A stretch of 64,000 nt of DNA, taken from assembly GCA_964467935.1 (NCBI GenBank), contig CAYYKK010000004.1:3715-67714 (forward strand), in the 5' to 3' direction. The position numbers were made by a program, and so were the translations under genes. This document shows, one piece after another, positions 1-8,161 of the stretch (its first letter is position 1; each line of letters opens with the position of its first letter). The stretch is from CAYYKK01 sp964467935 (GTDB taxonomy: Bacteria > Myxococcota_A > Polyangia > Polyangiales > Polyangiaceae). The notes under the pieces are model-generated. The model did no database searches. It was not told where the DNA came from and was given only the letters and a program-made list of their open reading frames with translations.

Positions 1-1815
1 GTCGACGACCTTCTCGCCGCTCCCGACGATGTGCGCGTCGAACCCCAGGTGCTCGAGGAAGCCGCGGAGCAGCCGTTGGTTCACGGGATTGTCCTCGGCG
101 ACGAGCACGGTGCGGTGAGAGCGACGCGCGGGCTTCGCGTCGCTCTCGCGATCGGGCTCGAGCTCCGAGATGACCGGCGCCTTCGCGATTGGCAGCGGAA
201 GCTCGAACCAGAACACCGAGCCCTTGCCGACGGTGCTCGAGAAGTCGAGCTTGCCGCCCATCGCCGAGCAGAGCGCGCGCGCGATCGCGAGACCGAGGCC
301 CGTTCCGCCGTAGCGGCGCGTCGTGGAGCTGTCGCCCTGGCGGAACGGCTCGAAGAGGGTCTCTCGTGCCGACTCGGGGATGCCGGGGCCCGTGTCAGCG
401 ACCTCGAAGCGCATGCGCCCGCCTCCGACCGCGCGCACGCGAAGCGAGATCTCGCCCTCGTCGGTGAACTTGATCGCGTTGCCGACGAGGTTGCCGAGCA
501 CTTGGCCGACGCGGATGGGATCGCCGCGCACCCAGTGCGGCGCGCCTGGATCGTAGGAGGCGTAGAGCCTCAGCCGCTTCTCGCGCGCCACCGCGCCGTG
601 CTGCAGGACGAGGCGCTGTACCAGATCGTTGAGGTCGAGCTCGACGGTCTCGGTCTCGAGCTGCCCGGCCTCGACCTTCGAGAAGTCGAGGATGTCGTTC
701 ACGATGCGCAGCAGATCACGGCCCGCCGACTGCGCGAGCTGCACGTACTCGCGCTCGGCGCGCCCGAGCTCGCCGGCGAGCACCAGATCCATCATGCCGA
801 TGATGGCGTTGAGCGGCGTGCGAACCTCGTGGCTCATGTTCGCCAAGAACGAGCTCTTCAGCTTCGTCGCGGCCTGCGCCTCGTCGCGGGCGCGGAGGAT
901 CTCGCCCGCGGCGCGGCGCTTGTCGATGAAGAGGCCGAGGTTGCGCGCGACCTCTTCGGTGAGCTGCAGGCCGTCCTCGTCGCTCTCGGCGGCTTCGACC
1001 TCGAGCACGCCGAAGACGCCGGTCGCCGCGCCGACGGGGTGCGCGACGCGATCCCCCTTGTCCTGACGCTCGCCGGCGCGTCGCGCCTTTCGAGCGAGCG
1101 TCGGGTCGTCGCTCTCCGCGCGCGTGTTCGGATCCGCTTCGTGGATCGCGAGCAGCACGACGTCGTTCGTGCTCGCCGTCCAGTAGCGCACGCGTCGCGC
1201 CCGGAGGGCGTCGGAGATCGCCTTCAACACCCCGCCGATCGCGGCCTCCAGCGTCGGGGCCTGGTCGCGCATCAGCGAGACGCCGTAGAGCGCGTCGAGC
1301 CTGCGGTTCGCCCGACGGAGCTCCGCGCGCTGTTCGGCGAGCACCTCGGCGGAGCGGCGCTTGCCGTGCAGCGCGTCGCGTGTCGAGAGCTCCTGGACGT
1401 ACTCGAACGTCGGATCGAAGGGGGCGAAGTCGTCGCGCTCGAGCGGCAGCGCGTCGATCTCTTGCGAGCGCGTGGGCCACACGGAGGGGAGGAACGCGAC
1501 GACGCCCTCGTGCTCGGTCCCGACGACGACGCCGCGCAGGACGAGCTTGGTGCGCGGGACGCGGAGGCTCAGGTGCGCCGCCTGATCTCGCGTGACCCGC
1601 GTCGTGTCGAAGCCCTCGGCGCCTCGGAGCACCTTGTCGAGCCTCGCGCCCGGGACGAGCTCCGCCGAGAGGTGCCGGAGGCTCCGGCCCGTCTGCATCA
1701 CGACGAGCTCTTGGTTGAAGGCGATGTGGAACGGAAAGAGCTCGTCGAGCGACGCGCGGACCGACGAGATGCGCCCCTCGATCCGCGGGAGCTTCAGCGT
1801 CGACTTGGGCCGCAC
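1..1815 (-). CDS. Hybrid sensor histidine kinase with HNOBA-like sensor domain (3' end cut by window)
   Basis: A cytoplasmic hybrid sensor kinase without evident membrane segments. Reading the minus strand gives, in order: an N-terminal domain starting LFPFHIAF that has the look of the haem-NO-binding-associated (HNOBA) domain of soluble guanylate cyclases (about residues 25-160, including LVLRGVVV and FLPSVWPT); a coiled segment; a GAF-like region (about 180-310); HisKA with the H box MSHEVRTPLNAIIG (His about residue 329); HATPase with N box GNLVGNAIKFTDEG, G1 DTGPGIP and G2 GTGLGLAIA; and the start of a receiver domain (VLVAEDNPVNQRLL) that runs off base 1. The GTG at 1815 was chosen because an AGGAGG lies 12 nt upstream. 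It diverges from the response regulator at 1916, a likely partner. No HNOB haem domain is present, so any gas sensing would need a separate H-NOX protein (inference). Confidence 0.85.
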   Translation of the reverse strand, partial: MRPKSTLKLPRIEGRISSVRASLDELFPFHIAFNQELVVMQTGRSLRHLSAELVPGARLDKVLRGAEGFDTTRVTRDQAAHLSLRVPRTKLVLRGVVVGTEHEGVVAFLPSVWPTRSQEIDALPLERDDFAPFDPTFEYVQELSTRDALHGKRRSAEVLAEQRAELRRANRRLDALYGVSLMRDQAPTLEAAIGGVLKAISDALRARRVRYWTASTNDVVLLAIHEADPNTRAESDDPTLARKARRAGERQDKGDRVAHPVGAATGVFGVLEVEAAESDEDGLQLTEEVARNLGLFIDKRRAAGEILRARDEAQAATKLKSSFLANMSHEVRTPLNAIIGMMDLVLAGELGRAEREYVQLAQSAGRDLLRIVNDILDFSKVEAGQLETETVELDLNDLVQRLVLQHGAVAREKRLRLYASYDPGAPHWVRGDPIRVGQVLGNLVGNAIKFTDEGEISLRVRAVGGGRMRFEVADTGPGIPESARETLFEPFRQGDSSTTRRYGGTGLGLAIARALCSAMGGKLDFSSTVGKGSVFWFELPLPIAKAPVISELEPDRESDAKPARRSHRTVLVAEDNPVNQRLLRGFLEHLGFDAHIVGSGEKVVD

Positions 1816-1915
1816 CGGGTCAAGATACCTCCTGGCCTCCCTCCCGAGAAGTGCGCGGGGGCGCACCGCCACAAGAGGCCCATCGACCGCGCGAAAAGTC
1901 GTAGCATCCTCCGCC

Positions 1916-3316
1916 GTGCCCCCTTCGCCCGATCCCGCCTCGACCGTGCTCGTGGTCGAGGACGAGCCGACGAGCCGAATGCTCATCGAGCGCTGGCTCG
2001 AGCGCGACGGCTACCACGTCGAGACGGCGGGCAGCGCGGAGGAGGCGCTCGAGGTCCTCTCGCGATCGCTCCCCGACGCGATCTGCCTCGACATCGAGCT
2101 GCCCGGGATGAGCGGCCTCGAGGCGCTCGAGCTCATCACGCGCCATCACCCGAAGCTGCCCGTGATCATCCTCACGGCCGATCGCGAGGTCGCGACGGTC
2201 GTCACGGCGATGCAGCGAGGCGCGCACGACTACCTCGCGAAGCCGGTCGATCGCACGAAGCTCGCGACCACCGTTCGAAACGCGACCGAGCTCCATCGCC
2301 TGAAGCTCCGGGTGTCGACCCTCGAGCGCGAGGTGGAGGGCGCCGCTTCGTACAAGGGGATCATCGGTGAGTCGCCGGCGATGCAGTCCCTCTTCCGAGA
2401 GCTCGATCGCGTCGCGCCGACGGACGTGTCCGTCTTGATCCACGGTGAGAGCGGCACCGGCAAGGAGCTCATCGCGCGAGCGATCCACGACTCGAGCGCG
2501 CGCGCGGGCGGGCCCTTCGTCGCGCTCAACTGCGCGGCGGTGCCCGAGTCGCTGCAGGAGTCGGAGTTCTTCGGACACGAGAAGGGAGCCTTCACGGGGG
2601 CGCTCGCGAGGAGGCTCGGTCGGTTCGAGCTCGCGAACGGCGGGACGCTCTTCCTCGACGAGGTGGGCGAGCTCAGCGCGAGCTTGCAGGCGAAGCTCTT
2701 GCGCGTGCTGCAGGAGCGCACCTTCCAGCGCGTCGGCGGCGCGCAGGACGTGCGCTCCGACTTTCGCCTCGTCACCGCGACGCACCGCGATCTCTCGGCC
2801 GAGGTCGACGCCGGGCGCTTCCGCTCCGACCTGTTCTTTCGGCTGAACGTGTTCGAGCTCGAGCTCCCCTCCCTGCGCGCCCGGCCCGGCGACATCGCGC
2901 TGCTCGTGCAGCACTTCCTCGTCGAGGCGGCGCCGAACCGCTCGATGAGCGTCGACGCGGAGGCGATGGCCGCGCTCGAGGCGTATGCGTGGCCCGGCAA
3001 CGTGCGCGAGCTCGAGAACGCCATCCAACGCGCGACCGTCGTCTCGCGCGACGGCGTCATCCGGATCGGCGATCTGCCGCCGCGCGTCCGCGAGCCGTCT
3101 CAAGCCACGCCGCCCTCGAGCGCGCGACGGTCTTCGGCGCCGAAGACGCCTTCGGCGAAGCCGCCCTCCGCTGCGCGCATGGACGAGGTCGAGCGACAGG
3201 CCTTGGAGCGGGCGCTGGCCCAGACGAAGGGCAACGTGTCCGAGGCGGTGCGCATCCTCGGCATCGGTCGGACGACGGCCTACAGGCTCATGAAGAAGTA
3301 CGGCATCCGGGCCTGA
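1916..3316 (+). CDS. NtrC-family sigma-54-dependent response regulator
   Basis: A DNA-binding activator of sigma-54 promoters, about 466 residues. It has an N-terminal receiver domain (VVEDE acidic pocket, phospho-acceptor Asp about 59 in CLDIELPGMSG, switch Lys in LAKPVD). The AAA+ domain follows, with Walker A GESGTGKE, the sigma-54 contact loop GAFTGA, Walker B TLFLDEVGE and the arginine-finger region DLFFRLNV. The C-terminus is a Fis-type helix-turn-helix (GNVSEAVRILGIGRTTAYRLMKK). A basic Ser/Pro linker separates AAA+ from the HTH. The GTG at 1916 starts directly before the receiver fold; no strong ribosome site is seen. It is divergent from the HNOBA kinase and 37 bp upstream of a Ser/Thr kinase. 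All sigma-54 activation motifs are intact, so it is probably functional; its targets are unknown. Confidence 0.93.
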   Translation: MPPSPDPASTVLVVEDEPTSRMLIERWLERDGYHVETAGSAEEALEVLSRSLPDAICLDIELPGMSGLEALELITRHHPKLPVIILTADREVATVVTAMQRGAHDYLAKPVDRTKLATTVRNATELHRLKLRVSTLEREVEGAASYKGIIGESPAMQSLFRELDRVAPTDVSVLIHGESGTGKELIARAIHDSSARAGGPFVALNCAAVPESLQESEFFGHEKGAFTGALARRLGRFELANGGTLFLDEVGELSASLQAKLLRVLQERTFQRVGGAQDVRSDFRLVTATHRDLSAEVDAGRFRSDLFFRLNVFELELPSLRARPGDIALLVQHFLVEAAPNRSMSVDAEAMAALEAYAWPGNVRELENAIQRATVVSRDGVIRIGDLPPRVREPSQATPPSSARRSSAPKTPSAKPPSAARMDEVERQALERALAQTKGNVSEAVRILGIGRTTAYRLMKKYGIRA

Positions 3317-3353
3317 GGCCGCGCGGAGGCACGCATCTTGAAGCGCGGAGCGC

Positions 3354-5930
3354 GTGACCGCGTATCCGTCCGCCCTGGAGCCGGACTCCATCTTCGCGAA
3401 GGACTTCAAGGTCGTCCGCGGCCTTCGCCTGGGCGGAATGGGCGCCGTCTACATCGTCACGCAGCTCAGCACCGGCAAGCAACGCGCGCTGAAGCTGCTC
3501 GCGTCGCAGCTCGTGAACAACGCCGAGATGCGCGAGCGCTTCGTCCGTGAGGCGCGCGCGGCCGCCCAGATCGAGAGCGATCACGTCGTCGAGATCGTGA
3601 CGGCGGGCGTCGACGACGACACCGGCACGCCGTTCATCGCGATGGAGCTGCTGCGGGGCGAGGAGCTCGCCGACGCCGTCGATCGGCGCGGGGCGTTCTC
3701 GCTCGGTGAGGTGCGCGAGGTCCTCGCGCAGATCGGGCACGCGCTCGAGCAGGCGCACGCGCAGCGCATCGTTCATCGCGATCTCAAGCCCGAGAACATC
3801 TTCCTCGCTCGCCCGAAGCGGCGCGGCGCGACCTTCACGGCGAAGCTGCTCGACTTCGGCGTCGCCAAATTCTTGGCGCTCGGAGCGTCAGAGCTCGGGA
3901 CGACGCCCGTCGGCTCGCCGCTCTTCATGGCGCCCGAGCAGACCGACAGCTTCGGCAACATCTGCCCCGGCACCGACGTGTGGGCGCTCGGCCTCCTCGC
4001 GTTCTATCTGCTCACGGGTCGGAGCTACTGGCTCGGCGCGGAGAAGGCGAGCGTGCCGGTGCTGCTGCGCGAGGTCTGCCTCGATCCGCTCGTGCGCGCG
4101 AGCGCGCGGGCGCGCGAGCTCGGCGTGGGCGATCTGATCCCCGAGGGCTTCGACGACTGGTTCGACCGTTGCGTCGTGCGCGAGGTCGACGATCGCTACG
4201 CGGAGGCCGGCGAAGCCGTGCGCGCGTTCCTCGCCGCGGTGCCCGACGCGGCGCCTCCCTCGCGCTTTCCCGAGCCGCTGAGCCAGCCGCCGTCGGCTGA
4301 CTTCGAGGACGTCTATGGCGCGGCGTCCGAAGAGGACGGGAAGCCCGCGCTCGAGCTTTCGAACGACGTCGACTCGGCGCCGCCGCCGGCCGATCCGCCG
4401 GGTGGGCTGTGGTTCGAGCCCACGCCCGATCTGCCTTCGGATGCCGAGCCCGCGTCGGGCGGATCGATGTGGCTCGATCCGCCCGCCGAGAGCGCGGCCG
4501 AGCCGGCGACCGCGGGGGACGGAGGCTTCTGGTCTCTCGCGGAGCCCGTGAGCGCGCCCGAGACCGAGCCCTCCGCGACCGACGGCGCTCCGCCTCCGAG
4601 CGACGCGTCGCCTCCGCAGAGCCTCTGGTTCTCCGAAGCGAGCGCCGAGCCCGCCGGTGACGGCGCTTCGGGCGGCGGGTCGAGCCTCTGGGGGGAGTCG
4701 CCCGCGGAGGCTGCCGGCGACGGCGCTTCGCCTCCGAGCGCCGCCGCGAGCTTGTGGGGCGAGTCGCCCGCCGAGATCGCGCCCGAGCCTCCTGTCGCCG
4801 AGCCTGCGCCGGCCGGCGATCGCCTGACCCCAGCGGGGATCGCGCAGGAAGTGGCGAGCCCTCCGCCCGCGGCGCCGCGATGGCGACGCGTCGTCTCCGA
4901 TCGACGAGCGCGCTTCGTCGCGGTCGGCGTCGTGGCCGGCGCGCTCGTCGGAGGTCTCGTCGGGCTGCGCACGCGCGCCCCGAAGATCTCTCTGCCCCAA
5001 CACGCGTCGAGCGCCGAGGTCGCTCCTCCGCCGATCCCCGCCGAGCCTGCGCCTCCATCGCCGTGCCCGCCCGGGAGCGTCCTCGTCTCGGCGTCGTCGA
5101 TCGACGCGTTCTGTCTCGATCGCACCGAGGTCAGCGTGCGGGCCTACGAGCGCTGCGTCGCCGCGGCGGTGTGCGACGAGCTCGGCGACGAGGTGGACTA
5201 CCCGCCCACGAGCCCGAAGCTCGCTCGCGCCTATCGTCAGCTCTGCAATGCCGACCCGAAGCGCGCTCTCTATCCGGTCAATTGCATCGATTGGTGGGGC
5301 GCCTCCACGTACTGCCATTTCCGTGGCGGGCGCCTCCCCTCCGAGGCGGAGCTCGAGGCCGCTTCGCGTATGCTCCCCGAGGCTCCGAAGGACGAGAAGA
5401 AGCCGACGGCCAATCGCTGCGGCGACGAGTGCCTCGACTGGGGGCTGCATTTCGGGATCTTCGTCGACACCGACTCGAAGGAGTGGGACGGGTGGATGGG
5501 GACGAGCCCGGTCGGTTGGTTCGCGCACGGCACGAAGGCGCCCTTCGCCGATCTCGACGGCAACGTCGCCGAGTGGACGGTCACGCGCGCCGGCGGCGTG
5601 GCCGACGATCACGACGCCCCACGCGTCGTCGTCGGCGCCTCGTTCATGGCGCTGCCGCGGGTGAAGGGGACGTCGCGCGCGGAGGTGACGCCCGAGGCGC
5701 GGAGCTACGCGATCGGTCTCCGCTGCGTCTACGCGCCTACGTCCTTGTTGGACGCCGAGGACGCGGGCGCCCACGCGGACGAGCCGCCCACGGATCTCGA
5801 GGGCGCCGAACGAGCCGGCGAGCCGGAGCCGAGCGAGAGGCCGCGCGAGGACGCGGGCCATCGGGAGGCCGAGCCGGTCCCGTCTGCGAGCGCGCCACCT
5901 CCGAGCGAGCCCGACGACGAGCCGCACTGA
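3354..5930 (+). CDS. Ser/Thr protein kinase fused to a formylglycine-generating-enzyme-like domain
   Basis: A membrane-anchored Hanks-type kinase of 858 residues. The N-terminal catalytic domain (about 15-285) has the glycine loop RLGGMGAVY, the catalytic Lys in ALKLLA, the HRDLKPEN loop, DFG and MAPEQ. Residues about 350-475 are a low-complexity Pro/Ala/Glu linker with six short tryptophan motifs (see findings). A single membrane segment lies near 519-540. The outer part (about 570-800) resembles the FGE/sulfatase-modifying-factor fold: an early PxGSVLV strand, PVNCIDWWGASTYC, GRLPSEAELEAA, DLDGNVAEW and the terminal GLRCVYA. Many such domains act as ligand-binding rather than enzymatic modules. 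GTG start at 3354. The tail is rich in Glu/Pro/Ala and ends inside a 15-bp tandem repeat. Confidence 0.9.
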   Translation: MTAYPSALEPDSIFAKDFKVVRGLRLGGMGAVYIVTQLSTGKQRALKLLASQLVNNAEMRERFVREARAAAQIESDHVVEIVTAGVDDDTGTPFIAMELLRGEELADAVDRRGAFSLGEVREVLAQIGHALEQAHAQRIVHRDLKPENIFLARPKRRGATFTAKLLDFGVAKFLALGASELGTTPVGSPLFMAPEQTDSFGNICPGTDVWALGLLAFYLLTGRSYWLGAEKASVPVLLREVCLDPLVRASARARELGVGDLIPEGFDDWFDRCVVREVDDRYAEAGEAVRAFLAAVPDAAPPSRFPEPLSQPPSADFEDVYGAASEEDGKPALELSNDVDSAPPPADPPGGLWFEPTPDLPSDAEPASGGSMWLDPPAESAAEPATAGDGGFWSLAEPVSAPETEPSATDGAPPPSDASPPQSLWFSEASAEPAGDGASGGGSSLWGESPAEAAGDGASPPSAAASLWGESPAEIAPEPPVAEPAPAGDRLTPAGIAQEVASPPPAAPRWRRVVSDRRARFVAVGVVAGALVGGLVGLRTRAPKISLPQHASSAEVAPPPIPAEPAPPSPCPPGSVLVSASSIDAFCLDRTEVSVRAYERCVAAAVCDELGDEVDYPPTSPKLARAYRQLCNADPKRALYPVNCIDWWGASTYCHFRGGRLPSEAELEAASRMLPEAPKDEKKPTANRCGDECLDWGLHFGIFVDTDSKEWDGWMGTSPVGWFAHGTKAPFADLDGNVAEWTVTRAGGVADDHDAPRVVVGASFMALPRVKGTSRAEVTPEARSYAIGLRCVYAPTSLLDAEDAGAHADEPPTDLEGAERAGEPEPSERPREDAGHREAEPVPSASAPPPSEPDDEPH

Positions 5931-5978
5931 GCCGAGCCGCACGGAGCCGAGCCGCACGCAGCCGAGCCGCACGGAGCC
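5919..5978. repeat. 15-bp tandem repeat, four copies, overlapping a stop codon
   Basis: Four contiguous 15-bp units of the form GAGCCGCAC(T/G/G/G)(G/G/C/G)AGCC run from the last codons of the kinase gene into the intergenic space, and a fifth starts before the match is lost. The kinase stop codon TGA sits in unit 1, where the other units have GGA or GCA. Later units in the same frame would read Glu-Pro-His-(Gly/Ala)-Ala. Confidence 0.8.
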
Positions 5979-5983
5979 GAGCC

Positions 5984-6020
5984 CCCTCGAGCGAGCCGCG
6001 CGCCCGCGCGCTCGGGAGGG
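5984..6020. terminator. Possible bidirectional hairpin between convergent genes
   Basis: CCCTC-GAGCG pairs with CGCTC-(GG)-GAGGG around a GC-rich loop, in the 229-bp gap between the Ser/Thr kinase and the convergent REC-EAL gene. No T-run follows, so this is only a candidate. The rest of the gap shows the 15-bp repeat and nothing else recognisable. Confidence 0.35.
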
Positions 6021-6159
6021 CCGCTGCGCGCTCGACGAGCGATCGCCCGGGGCCGTGCCACGACCGTGCGTCGTCACCGCGCGCGGAGCGACGAAATGCA
6101 CGAAGCGCCCGGAGCTCTCGGCCCCGAGCGCTTCGGCGAGCGCGGCGAGTCCTCGATGG

Positions 6160-7356
6160 TCAGAAGGAGACGTCGGGGAAGGGCGGTCCGGGCTTCGCGA
6201 AGAAGTAACCTTGCATCAGATCGCAGCCGAGCCCCGCGAGCGTCTCGAGCTCCTCCACCGTCTCGATGCCCTCGGCGACGACGCGGTTGCCGAGCTCGCG
6301 GCAGAGCGACACCATCGAAGCGACGAGGCGCTGACGCACGGGCGAGGTGTGGATCGAGCGCACGAGGCTCATGTCCAGCTTGGCGAGCTCGGGCTCGAGG
6401 ACCGCGAAGCTCGAGAGCCCCGCGTAGCCCGCGCCGAGATCGTCGACGGCGAGCCGGTAGCCGAGCTTGCGCAGCCCCTCGGCGCGACCTTGCAGATCCA
6501 TCACGTCGTGCACGCTCGAACGCTCCGTGATCTCGAGCACCACGCGGTCCGCCATCTTCACGAGCGGATGGGACGGATCGTAGAGGCTCGCGTCGAGCAT
6601 GTCGTGCGGGTGCAGGTTCAGGAACAAGAGCGATCCGTCGTCGGCGTGCTGGAAGGCCGCCGCGGCGAGATCTCGCACGCGCGAGCCCACGTCGTGGATG
6701 CGACCGACCTGCTCGGCGGCGTCGAGCACCTGCGGCGGGCTGCGGAGGGTGTCGTCGCGCGAGCGCAGCAGCGCCTCGTAGCCGACGACCTTCTTCTTCG
6801 ACCAGTCGACGATCGGTTGGAAGGCGACCCAGAGACCCGACAGCGCGCGATCGAGCGCCTCGCTCACGGCGGCGAACTCGAGGCTCCTCGGCCCCTCCTC
6901 CTCCAGTGACTCGAACGCTTCTTGTCGCATCTGGGCCAGGCGATGGAGGTTCACCGCGCGCTTCACCGTCGCGGCGAGCTTCGCCGCGTCGACCGGCTTC
7001 GGCATGTACTCGACGGCGCCGAGCTCGAACGCCTCGAGCGCGGTGTCGAGGCGTGGATCGCCGGTCACGAGGATGATGGGCACCTCGGGCCACCGCCGGC
7101 GGACCTGACGCGCGAGCGCGATGCCGCTCATGCCCGGCAGTCCGATGTCGCAGATGACCGCGTCGTAACGGGTCTCTTCGATCGCGCGGAGCGCCGCGGC
7201 GGGATCCCAGGCGGGGTTCACGAGGATGCCGGACGAGGCGATGATGCGGCCGAACGCGCGGACGACCGCGCGATCGTCGTCGACGACCAAGACCGTGGGC
7301 GGCTTCTGCCTCGGCATCGGTTTGGGCATCTGAAACGGGGCGACGGACATGGCCAT
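6160..7356 (-). CDS. Response regulator with EAL cyclic-di-GMP phosphodiesterase domain
   Basis: A soluble receiver-EAL protein (398 residues) predicted to hydrolyse cyclic di-GMP on phosphorylation. The receiver (about 20-135) has the DDD pocket, the acceptor Asp in CDIGLPGMSG and the Lys in MPKPVD. The EAL domain (about 165-390) keeps the metal and catalytic residues: YEALLRS, LFLNLHP, LEITERS, VDDLGAGYAGL, AKLDMS, AEGIET and QGYFFAKP, so it should be active. The first of two close ATGs (7356) has a GGAGG nine bases upstream. It is the last gene of flagellar block A, 22 bp after fliW, which suggests co-expression with the late flagellar genes and a role in keeping cyclic di-GMP low in motile cells (inference). 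Confidence 0.92.
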   Translation of the reverse strand: MAMSVAPFQMPKPMPRQKPPTVLVVDDDRAVVRAFGRIIASSGILVNPAWDPAAALRAIEETRYDAVICDIGLPGMSGIALARQVRRRWPEVPIILVTGDPRLDTALEAFELGAVEYMPKPVDAAKLAATVKRAVNLHRLAQMRQEAFESLEEEGPRSLEFAAVSEALDRALSGLWVAFQPIVDWSKKKVVGYEALLRSRDDTLRSPPQVLDAAEQVGRIHDVGSRVRDLAAAAFQHADDGSLLFLNLHPHDMLDASLYDPSHPLVKMADRVVLEITERSSVHDVMDLQGRAEGLRKLGYRLAVDDLGAGYAGLSSFAVLEPELAKLDMSLVRSIHTSPVRQRLVASMVSLCRELGNRVVAEGIETVEELETLAGLGCDLMQGYFFAKPGPPFPDVSF

Positions 7357-7378
7357 GAGCGTGTTCCTCCGTGTTCTC

Positions 7379-7870
7379 TCAGCGCTCGGCCGACGCGATG
7401 CGCGAAGGGGCGTTTCCGCCCGCGCTCGCGACGCTCGGCTTCGACGGCCGTCTGTTGCCGATGGGCGTGCTCGAGCCGTAGCTCGTGCCCTCGAGGATGA
7501 TCTGTTTTCCGACCCTCGACTCCACGTCGATGACGACGGGCGCCAAGAGGTTCGCGCGGAGCTCCGCGCCGACTGGATCGACGGCGACCACGACGAGCAC
7601 CGCCATGTGCTCCGCGCGCGCGCCGCTGAGCGCCGCCATCTCGTCGGCCGTCAGCGTGGGGTAGGCGGGCCTCAGGATCGACGCGTCGATGACCGGCAGC
7701 GCGAGGCGCGGCGAAGCGAGCGATTGCAGGTACGCGATCGGCCCGTTCGGTCGCTCGAGCAACGCGAAGCGCGTCTCCGTCGAGAAGCCGATGATGCCAT
7801 TGGGGAAGGAGATCGCCGCGCTGTCCTCCAGCGAGATCTCCCCGAACCGGGTTCCGCTCAAGTGAATCAT
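7379..7870 (-). CDS. fliW: Flagellar assembly factor FliW
   Basis: FliW binds flagellin and, when free, antagonises CsrA, coupling flagellin translation to export. The protein (163 residues, slightly long for the family) shows the FliW core: FGEISLEDSAAISFPNGIIGF near the N-terminus, the FALLERP and YLQSL strands, and ANLLAPVVID near the C-terminus. A basic, Ser/Pro-rich tail of about 25 residues extends beyond the usual end. The start ATG overlaps the csrA stop as ATGA, so the two are translationally coupled. It lies in the same block as two flagellin genes, fliD and fliS, the classic context for this switch. Confidence 0.93.
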   Translation of the reverse strand: MIHLSGTRFGEISLEDSAAISFPNGIIGFSTETRFALLERPNGPIAYLQSLASPRLALPVIDASILRPAYPTLTADEMAALSGARAEHMAVLVVVAVDPVGAELRANLLAPVVIDVESRVGKQIILEGTSYGSSTPIGNRRPSKPSVASAGGNAPSRIASAER

Positions 7871-8121
7871 CGGGAGTCCTCCGCGGGGTGCGTTTCCAGG
7901 CCTTGGCCGGGTGCGAGGTTGGGGTAGATCGAGGCGGTCGTCGCTGCGGCGGCCGCGTTCGCCATCGCCACCGCGTCGTGCACCTCGCCGCGCGCGATCC
8001 ACACGTCCTTCGGGGCCGTGATCGCGAGGCGGACGCCCCCTCGGGCGGTCGACACGACGGCGATCTCGATGCCGCCGCTCAGAACCAGTCGCTGCCCTTC
8101 TTTTCGGTGAACCACCAGCAT
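7867..8121 (-). CDS. csrA: Carbon storage regulator CsrA
   Basis: An RNA-binding post-transcriptional regulator; dimers bind GGA motifs at ribosome sites, typically repressing flagellin mRNA. The 84-residue protein begins MLVVHRKEGQRLVLSGGIEI, followed by RLAITAPKDVWIARGEV, giving the CsrA beta-strand core with the R-x-E-V/I C-terminal RNA contact. The C-terminal Ala-rich extension (about 30 residues) is longer than in enteric CsrA. A strong AGGAGGAGG ribosome site precedes the ATG. The stop overlaps the fliW start. Expected target: the flagellin mRNAs transcribed from the same block. Confidence 0.95.
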   Translation of the reverse strand: MLVVHRKEGQRLVLSGGIEIAVVSTARGGVRLAITAPKDVWIARGEVHDAVAMANAAAAATTASIYPNLAPGQGLETHPAEDSR

Positions 8122-8161
8122 GGCTGCCTCCTCCTGTGAGCCAATGCAGAACCCGCGCCAC

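Noticed and set aside
31..2370. A 779-codon plus-strand frame
   Set aside because: It covers the antisense of the hybrid kinase, whose H, N and G boxes are plain on the minus strand.
5061..5750. The FGE-like domain as a variable target of a diversity-generating retroelement
   Set aside because: FGE folds are common targets, but no reverse transcriptase and no template repeat lie in the window.
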